Assembly: GCA_903842595.1 (NCBI GenBank) | Contig: CAIMMO010000220.1 | Span: forward strand, 1-41,707 | Origin: an uncultured Alphaproteobacteria bacterium | GTDB taxonomy: Bacteria; Pseudomonadota; Alphaproteobacteria; Caulobacterales; Hyphomonadaceae | Direction: 5' to 3' | Length of the DNA: 41,707 nt | Part shown: piece by piece, positions 36,479 to 41,707 of the stretch | Layout of the letters: each line of letters opens with the position of its first letter | Position numbering within the stretch: the stretch's first letter is position 1 | Program-made: the position numbers and the translations under genes | Notes under the pieces: generated by a model | The model's input: the letters and a program-made list of their open reading frames with translations, nothing else | Databases searched by the model: none | What the model was told of the DNA's origin: nothing

Positions 36479-37735
36479 ATGCTGACCGACACTGCACTCA
36501 AGAACCTGAAATCAAAGGACAAAACGTACAAAGTCTCGGACCGTGACGGTATGTATGCCCTGGTCAAAACCACGGGCACGATCGTCTTCCGGCTCGACTA
36601 CCGGCTGCACGGGAGACGCGAGACGCTCACCATTGGGCAATACGGTCGCGATGGGATCACGCTGGCGGAGGCCCGCGAGCGATGCATTGAAGCCCGCAAA
36701 GCGGCCAAGGCTGGCCGCTCTCCCGCCCAGGAAAAGCAGCGCGAGAAGCGCCGCGTCTCAACCGCGCTCTCTCTTGGGGAGTGGGGAGACTACTACTTCA
36801 GGGAAGCGAAGATCGCCCAGTCGACCCGGGACATGCGGCGGCACATCTATGACCGGGATATCGCCCCGGCATGGAAGAGCCGGCTCATGACCGAAATCAC
36901 GCCCGACGATCTGCGGGCGCTGTGCAACAAGGTCAAAAGCCGCGGGGCGCCGGCTACGGCGATCCACGTGCGTGATATCGTGAAGCAGATTTTCGGCTTT
37001 GCGGTCCTTCAAGGCGAGATGATCGCCAACCCGGCGGACGCGGTCGCTCCTTCATCCATCGCAACGTTTCAGATCAGAGACAGGTCCCTCTCGCCAAGCG
37101 AGATCAGAATTGCCTTCAGGCTGATCGAGCGGGTCGCAACCATGCCAACAATCCGCCTCGGGATGAAACTCCTTCTGCTCACCATGGTCCGCAAGAGCGA
37201 GTTATTGGAAGCAACGTGGAACGAATTTGATTTCGAGAATCGGGTTTGGTCCATTCCGAAGGAACGCATGAAGAAGTCCAAGCCGCATAACGTCTACCTG
37301 TCTGAACAAGCGATCGACATTCTGATCGCGCTGAAAACCTGCGCGGGCAATTCTCGGTATCTACTGCCTTCGCGTTACGAGGCTGCCGAGCCGATGTGCC
37401 GGGTTGTCTTCAACCGCGTCACCGCTGCTATCGCGAAGATCGCGAAGGACGATGATCTGCCCCTCGCGCCGTTTACGGTACACGACCTGCGGCGGACCGC
37501 CTCCACCTTGCTCAACGAGGTCGGCTTCAACAGCGACTGGATCGAGAAATGCCTGGCGCATGAGCACGGGCGAACGGTCCGCGGTGTGTACAACAAGGCT
37601 GAGTACGAGCCGCAGCGTCGTCACATGATGCAGGAATGGGCCAACATGGTCGACGCCTGGATCAAGGGCGAGAAGTACATCGCCGTATTCATGCCGCCAG
37701 CCGTTGCGCTGGTTGCGCATGACCCACACGCCTAG
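36479..37735 (+). CDS. P4-type tyrosine integrase of a guaA-linked genomic island
   Basis: It integrates and excises the island by site-specific recombination. The 418-residue product has an N-terminal DUF4102 domain (YALVKTTGTIVFRLDYR), a SAM-like core-binding domain (about 100-200) and the catalytic domain. Catalytic residues are Arg238 (MVRKSEL), His335-x-x-Arg338 (VHDLRRT), His361 and probably Tyr371 (GVYNKAEY). All are intact, so it should be active. ATG 36479 follows AAGGAG. Codon use is more AT-tolerant than in neighbouring core genes. Its stop overlaps that of the convergent AlpA-like gene by 3 nt. Confidence 0.95.
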   Translation: MLTDTALKNLKSKDKTYKVSDRDGMYALVKTTGTIVFRLDYRLHGRRETLTIGQYGRDGITLAEARERCIEARKAAKAGRSPAQEKQREKRRVSTALSLGEWGDYYFREAKIAQSTRDMRRHIYDRDIAPAWKSRLMTEITPDDLRALCNKVKSRGAPATAIHVRDIVKQIFGFAVLQGEMIANPADAVAPSSIATFQIRDRSLSPSEIRIAFRLIERVATMPTIRLGMKLLLLTMVRKSELLEATWNEFDFENRVWSIPKERMKKSKPHNVYLSEQAIDILIALKTCAGNSRYLLPSRYEAAEPMCRVVFNRVTAAIAKIAKDDDLPLAPFTVHDLRRTASTLLNEVGFNSDWIEKCLAHEHGRTVRGVYNKAEYEPQRRHMMQEWANMVDAWIKGEKYIAVFMPPAVALVAHDPHA

Positions 37736-38004
37736 GCGCGTACAGGACGTGACTTCCGCCGCCGCACATCCGGATGCGGCGGCGGAGCTAGGCCGGCAGC
37801 CGCCCGTCGTGAGGCGACCCAATGGTTGATTTCTCCCAGATCCCAGACTGGGCAACGCGGCGTCAGGTAGAAGCGTTTCGGGAACTCGCCACGCTGTTCC
37901 ATCTCGTAGATCGTGGTGTCGGCTAGCGGCACGAGGTCACGAAGTTGTTGGCGACGAATAGCGGGTTTGGCTTCGACTATTTCAACGGGCAGATGGGCAA
38001 GCAT
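37732..38004 (-). CDS. AlpA/HTH_17-family regulator
   Basis: This 90-residue protein starts at ATG 38004, with AGGAG upstream. It has the AlpA-type helix-turn-helix: QQLRDLVPLADTTIYEMEQRGEFPKR, then CPVWDLGEINHWVASRR. AlpA activates excision (slpA/int) in the CP4-57 prophage. Small HTH_17 proteins beside P4-type integrases commonly regulate integrase or act as excisionases. It converges on the integrase gene, and the stop codons overlap. A Pro/Arg-rich tail follows the domain. Confidence 0.88.
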   Translation of the reverse strand: MLAHLPVEIVEAKPAIRRQQLRDLVPLADTTIYEMEQRGEFPKRFYLTPRCPVWDLGEINHWVASRRAAAGLAPPPHPDVRRRKSRPVRA

Positions 38005-38631
38005 AATCAATCTCCTGAATGCGGGTGCTGATTCTTCCATCGCCCAAGCAAAGCGGGAATCGCGCCGGAAATGCTCGGAAATGGCCGGAAAGCCAGCGCT
38101 CGCGCGGCACGCGAGACAGTGGTGGAACGGGCCGACGAGAGCATAGTCAGGGCGCTAGAGACGCTTTGGCGCACTCGGATATGCGAAGCTGAAGAGCGAC
38201 GAGCACGCCGTCAAGGTTGGCGAGGCATTGGCACGAACAGGCTGATTCCGGACCTGGTGGTTACGCCTGTGCGTGCGGGCAGGTTTGAGTTGACTGGCTC
38301 GGGAGGAGTTGCGGTCGCGGCCGAGTAGAGATCGCGCCGTCGGAGCCACGAGGATCGGCCAGAGATTTGGCCCGCCCTTTCTTTGCGGGGGGTACCTGAG
38401 CAGCAAGACCGAAGGCCGCTGCCCTCACATGTGACGCGGTGGAGGCGGCGATCTCCAACTCAGTCCAAGGTGAAATCCTGCGAACCTGGCCGTATTCCTC
38501 TGGCCGGATTACCCCCCGTCTTTGGACAGTGGGACCAAACATTACCTACGGCGTTACTGGGGCCCATACCGGCCATTGCTCAGTAAGACGCGGTAAGCTG
38601 GTGAGAGCCATGGGAGCCCGGAGCAGCCCGG
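38005..38631. other. 627-nt island segment without a confident gene
   Basis: The segment holds the AlpA promoter, a repeat array (separate entry) and frames on both strands. Those at 38071-38328 (+) and 38261-38542 (-) are the longest; neither has start signals or a family I recognise. The minus frame (ISPWTELEIAASTASHVRAA) looks protein-like but has no reliable start and could be the remnant of a mobile-element gene. Confidence 0.4.
38064..38093. repeat. three tandem 10-bp repeats upstream of the AlpA-like gene
   Basis: GCCGGAAATG, CTCGGAAATG and GCCGGAAAGC follow each other without a gap, sharing CGGAAA at 10-bp intervals, one helical turn. They end 60 nt upstream of the AlpA start (minus strand). 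Such phased repeats suggest cooperative binding of a small protein, perhaps AlpA itself or an excisionase. Confidence 0.55.
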
Positions 38632-39444
38632 CTATTCTTTTGGGTGAAAAGCTGCCGAAAGCCTTTCGGCTTCTGCGATCTGCGCTTGAGTCATCTTCGC
38701 GGACAAATTCTCCCTCGCCGCGATAGCGTCTTGGTCGCCGGTCGCCGCGGCAAGGTCACTCCATTTGTACGCCTCGACATTGTTCTCGGCCACGCCTTCG
38801 CCGTGCGCATACATGTATCCGAGGACGCGCTGCGCCTGCGCATGGCCTTGCTCGGCAGCAAGCCGATACCAGTGCGCCGCCTCAGCATAGTTCTGAGCTA
38901 CTCCTCTGCCACTGTCGTACATGGATCCAAGAGCGCCTTGCGCTGGCGCATGACCCTGCTCGGCGGCATTTCGATAAAAACGTACGGCCTCGATTTCGTT
39001 CTTCGCGACGCCTTTGCCTTCGGCATAAGCGTAGCCGAGATTGTACTGCGCCGGCACATTGCCCTTCTCGGATGCCAGCCGATACAAACGGACAGCCTCG
39101 ACGTCGTTCTGGGCTACACCTTCGCCGTTGGCGTACTTGATGCCGAGATTGGACTGCGCCATCGCATCGCCCTGCGCCGCGGCCAGCGCATACCAACGAA
39201 CCGACTCGACGTCGCTCTTGGGCACGCCTTCGCCACGCTCGTACAGGTATCCGAGGTTATACTGGGCCCGCACGTCACCCTTATCAGCGGCAAGGCGCAA
39301 CAGTCGCGCGGCTTCCCCATAGTCCTTTCGGATATAAGCCGCGTCACCCTCTGCAAAGTAATCGGGCTCTTGTGAGCCCATGCAAGACGGCGCGAGAAGC
39401 ACCGCTGCCAGCGCCAAGAAGGCCGTCCTAGCCGCTGCGCGCAC
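38632..39444 (-). CDS. Sel1-repeat protein, predicted lipoprotein
   Basis: This 270-residue protein has a hydrophobic signal segment and a possible lipidation Cys21 (LLAPSC; a weak lipobox with Ala at -3). Then come five complete 36-residue Sel1 repeats and a partial sixth, each with A-LYRLAAEQGHAQAQxxLGxMYxxGEGVAxN. Sel1/TPR-like solenoids bind partner proteins. Regular repeats like this are often expanded by recombination. It lies on the island on the same strand as the next lipoprotein gene, which is 289 nt upstream, and may be cargo with it. Function is unknown. Confidence 0.9.
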   Translation of the reverse strand: MRAAARTAFLALAAVLLAPSCMGSQEPDYFAEGDAAYIRKDYGEAARLLRLAADKGDVRAQYNLGYLYERGEGVPKSDVESVRWYALAAAQGDAMAQSNLGIKYANGEGVAQNDVEAVRLYRLASEKGNVPAQYNLGYAYAEGKGVAKNEIEAVRFYRNAAEQGHAPAQGALGSMYDSGRGVAQNYAEAAHWYRLAAEQGHAQAQRVLGYMYAHGEGVAENNVEAYKWSDLAAATGDQDAIAARENLSAKMTQAQIAEAERLSAAFHPKE

Positions 39445-39733
39445 CTTTGGCCCCTCGTTAGCTGCTGCAGCTATTCTCGTCCTCCATGTCGGAAAGGCAA
39501 GTCGCCAGCATGAACAACTGGGCTCGCTAGGGCACGACGACTGGCAGCTCTTGGGCGAAGTCCGGCCTGATCAGCAGGGCAGAAGCGACCGGCAACTTCT
39601 GAGCGCGGCAGCCATTGGTAACCTAGACCAGGCCGTGAAGTTGGGGCCCAAAACTGCCGGTCGCCATTCAAGCTTGCGAAGGCCCGAAAATCGTGTGGCA
39701 GGTCATCGGCACGGCAGAGTCCCCGTCTCTGGC
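39445..39733. other. 289-nt gap between the two lipoprotein genes
   Basis: No gene is supported on either strand. It should contain the promoter or leader of the Sel1 gene. I see no repeat or strong hairpin. Confidence 0.5.
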
Positions 39734-40942
39734 TTAGCGTGCGATTGTGACCGCGTAGGTTTCTCTCGACATCGGTATGATGTTGGTCGTTGTTGGCTGC
39801 CCGGACATGTCCCAGGCCTTAAGCTGGGCGATCTCGCCGGGTGACCCACTTGCAATAACTTCGACAAAGTTCGTCCCAGAAACCGTCATCTTCGGATACT
39901 CTGCAGCGGCCAGCCCGATAAATGTTTCAGCTTCGGTCGTTCTACCGGCAATCCAAAAGGAATTGGCGCTCTTCCAGGTCAATTCGTTTCTGGCCGTCGC
40001 GCCGATGACGCGGGCATCACCAGGCGTGGCCAGGGGACGCGGAATGATTTCAGCGGTCGCCTGAGTTGGCTTGTCAAACTCGAGATAGAGGGAGGCGTTC
40101 TTTGGAATTGCGAGGCCAAATGTTTTGGTCGTCCTGTTAAAGCCCGTTCCAGTCAGCTTGCTCTGCAGACATCGTATATCTCGGGTCAAGATGTCGGCCG
40201 ACTCGGCGACAATGCCGGATGTGCTTCCGCGTTCGTATGGCGCGAACTGGGCTGGAATTTCAAACACCAGAGGAAGTAGCTCCTCGACGGGGCAGGTAGC
40301 AGCTCCGGTATCCAGTTGCTTGGCAAGAAACTTCAGCGACTCGGCGGTGCTAATGGTCGAGGCAGCGTAGAGCGTGACATCGGAACTGGGGGCTGCCGCA
40401 CCATCGAAATGCCAGCCTGGCAAATGATCTAGCGTTCCCCAGTAAAGGAGCTCCCGGTCGCGCTGTGTGAATCTCGGGAAAAAGAACGCACGTTCCGCGT
40501 TGGCGCCAATGGAGCGCGCAGACCCATCCCGGGTCGAGATTAGGAGGAGTTCGGACGGATTGTGCGCCGGACGGCCGCCAACCGGGGGCTCGGCTCGCGC
40601 AATTGCCGCAAGGAACTCGCCATTCAAGGAGATCGCGATATCGCCGCGATCCACGAATAGTGGAGCCGGTAGAACGTACCGAGCCGTTGTGCCCAAGGTT
40701 TTGTCGAAGAGGAAGATCTCGTTTGGCCGCGCCTCTGCGCGCACGAACATTGTCTGAACCCCGTTCGAATCGAAAGCGAAATACGACCGCTCAGCTGGCA
40801 CTTGAGGTTGTGATGGGGTTTCCAATGAAACTGAAGATTGCCGGTCATCGCTTGTCGACTGACGACAGGATGAGAGAAGCGGAAAGAGGCAGACCCCCAG
40901 AACACCAAGAACAACGCAGAGCGGTGGTCTCCAGCTCGTCAT
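39734..40942 (-). CDS. unrecognised predicted lipoprotein, possibly beta-propeller
   Basis: From ATG 40942 the product has 402 residues, beginning with a signal segment and a clean lipobox LSSC (Cys26). I prefer this start over upstream ones because the extended N-terminus (to 41194) runs into intron sequence. The mature part alternates short strands with motifs such as YFAFDSNGVQTMFV, EIFLFDKTLG, ISLNGEFLAAIAR and ELLLISTRDGSAR, which recall WD40/TolB-like blades. The C-terminal 150 residues are less regular. I do not recognise a family. Placement beside a Sel1 lipoprotein on the island suggests an envelope-related pair. Confidence 0.7.
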   Translation of the reverse strand: MTSWRPPLCVVLGVLGVCLFPLLSSCRQSTSDDRQSSVSLETPSQPQVPAERSYFAFDSNGVQTMFVRAEARPNEIFLFDKTLGTTARYVLPAPLFVDRGDIAISLNGEFLAAIARAEPPVGGRPAHNPSELLLISTRDGSARSIGANAERAFFFPRFTQRDRELLYWGTLDHLPGWHFDGAAAPSSDVTLYAASTISTAESLKFLAKQLDTGAATCPVEELLPLVFEIPAQFAPYERGSTSGIVAESADILTRDIRCLQSKLTGTGFNRTTKTFGLAIPKNASLYLEFDKPTQATAEIIPRPLATPGDARVIGATARNELTWKSANSFWIAGRTTEAETFIGLAAAEYPKMTVSGTNFVEVIASGSPGEIAQLKAWDMSGQPTTTNIIPMSRETYAVTIAR

Positions 40943-41424
40943 GCGTCGGGCACCATAGGTGGGCAATTCACGGGATGGGTCGATTTTGACCTGCCGCAAC
41001 ATATTCGGAGCAGGCGCAGCGCGTCCATGGCAACTTTTGGGCGAACTCCCGCGAGCGCCAGGAGACTGGCAAGGAGTAGGTGGTGCAAGTCCACTGCGAT
41101 GAAGGAGTAGCAAACCACATCGGCCCCGAGCCGTGCGTGGGCGCGCGCGAGCGCGCCAGCGAAGCGTCGGCAGGGGAGATCGTAGGCCGGGCATTGAGCC
41201 GCGAAATTCGTCTCATCCTGGGCGCCGACGCTTTGCGGGAAGCGGAAGGCAATATGGGAGGGCGCGCCATCTGCGAGCGCCCGTCCAGCCCGGCGTGGTC
41301 GTCGAACCTGGCATGCGAAGACGCTCTTTGTGCAGGAACTGGGAGATCTCATGGCTGACCATGGGCGATGGCAGAACGCATCGTCTCTGGCCCGCATCGG
41401 GAAGGCGAGGAGCCGAAGCCGATG

Positions 41425-41625
41425 ATGCACGGCCGTGAGAAGTCTGACGCTGTCGTAGTAGCTGCGAAGCCGACGAACAAAGCCGGGAAACCGGGGGCGG
41501 AGTTGGTGGAGCCAAGGACAGCGCGCGAGAGGAACGCGAACGAGCAAAGCACGCACCGGACTCTGAGCCGGGCGCGCGTGTCACAGGCGCTCGAGCGCGT
41601 ACGGCAAAGCATCACTTCGCTTTGA
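41425..41625 (+). pseudogene. remnant of group II intron reverse transcriptase/maturase
   Basis: The N-terminus (HGREKSDAVVVAAKPTNKAGKP ... SQALERVRQ) is that of a group II intron-encoded protein. About four residues past this it stops at TGA 41623. In another frame from about 41618 the C-terminal end of the same protein type appears (RFDVIHSREEPDAG). The whole RT, maturase and endonuclease core is missing between them, so an internal deletion with a frameshift at about 41605-41618 explains the structure. The product cannot be a reverse transcriptase. Confidence 0.75.
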
Positions 41626-41644
41626 CGTCATCCACTCTCGCGAG

Positions 41645-41677
41645 GAGCCGGATGCGGGAATTCCGCACGTCCGGATC
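41645..41677 (+). ncRNA. group II intron domain V
   Basis: The 33-nt hairpin GAGCCGGA...TCCGGATC has the AGC catalytic triad, a two-base AC bulge and the GCGG/CCGC upper stem with a GAATT loop. The third pair is G-A rather than the usual G-U. I believe a GGATC ending occurs in related introns, so I do not read this as inactivating. Confidence 0.75.
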
Positions 41678-41707
41678 TGTGCGGGGGGCGGCCAGCAATG
41701 GCCGTCC

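Larger units (their letters stand above)
41020..41707 (+). mobile_element. group II intron, internally deleted, cut by the window end
   Basis: Intron RNA core features are visible. A domain I-type stretch (GGTGCAAGTCCACTGCGATG at about 41081) opens the recognisable part. Domain V at 41645-41677 has the AGC triad (41646-41648), the conserved AC bulge (41667-41668) and a GAATT loop. Domain VI starts after it (GGGGGGCGGCCAGCAATGG) and is interrupted by the window end. The 5' boundary is uncertain: no GTGYG start is found between 40943 and 41040, so 41020 is approximate and 5' truncation is possible. The reverse-transcriptase gene is reduced to its two ends (next entry). Confidence 0.8.

Noticed and set aside
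41080..41358. 92-codon frame inside the intron 5' part
   Set aside because: It follows intron RNA domain sequence. It is a by-product of conserved RNA structure rather than a gene.
41645..41677. Domain V triad mismatch as proof that the intron is dead
   Set aside because: The G-A pairing may be the norm in this intron family (GGATC ending), so inactivity cannot be claimed from it.
36163..41707. Right attachment site as a direct repeat of the guaA end
   Set aside because: No copy of the last 15-20 nt of guaA was seen by eye downstream, so the island probably continues past the window.

Overview
The window is GC-rich alphaproteobacterial chromosome, most likely from Caulobacterales and perhaps a Hyphomonadaceae-like dimorphic bacterium. 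The main clue is a divK-pleD operon. Others are a DinB with an N-terminal cysteine cluster, DUF2093, a UbiK-type BMFP protein, and the lgt-midA-pgeF and marR-ompR-envZ/ilvE arrangements. The organism is inferred from gene content and order; no rRNA is present. I saw no tRNA, rRNA or CRISPR array.

Region 1 (1-7.8 kb) is mostly on the minus strand. A small lysine-rich protein gene (+) converges on an apparently orphan DNA cytosine-C5 methyltransferase. Upstream of that lie prsA (PRPP synthesis), a TerC-family membrane protein, two tiny coupled genes (one a degenerate zinc-ribbon protein), pgeF, midA and lgt. Region 2 (7.8-13.1 kb) holds ubiK, a YbjN-like gene and proC on the plus strand, then a minus-strand marR-ompR-envZ operon, divergent from ilvE. 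Region 3 (13.1-19.7 kb, minus) holds a GH130-GT4 pair that probably acts on mannose-type glycans, a HIT hydrolase with a FemAB-like acyltransferase, and ridA with a glycerophosphodiester phosphodiesterase. Region 4 (20.2-28.6 kb) holds dinB facing away from divK-pleD, then DUF2093, an M23 lipoprotein, a tyrosine phosphatase, a 600-nt stretch I cannot explain, hspQ, and ppx/gppA coupled to rlmE. Region 5 (28.6-36.2 kb) carries guaB and guaA, the two steps from IMP to GMP. Between them lie a MAPEG protein, a double-TIR gene split by one in-frame stop, a DUF3088 protein, an RsmB-like rRNA methyltransferase and a small membrane protein.

Region 6 (36.2-41.7 kb) looks like the left end of a genomic island integrated at the 3' end of guaA. 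It has a P4-type tyrosine integrase, a convergent AlpA-like regulator with three tandem 10-bp repeats upstream, a Sel1-repeat lipoprotein, an unrecognised 402-residue lipoprotein, and a group II intron running off the window end. The intron keeps the two ends of its reverse-transcriptase gene but has lost the middle. I did not find the right-hand attachment site.

The observations most worth following are the nonsense-split tandem-TIR gene, the internally deleted group II intron, the guaA island with its repeat array, the GH130-GT4 pair, and the zinc-ribbon protein that has lost most of its cysteines.
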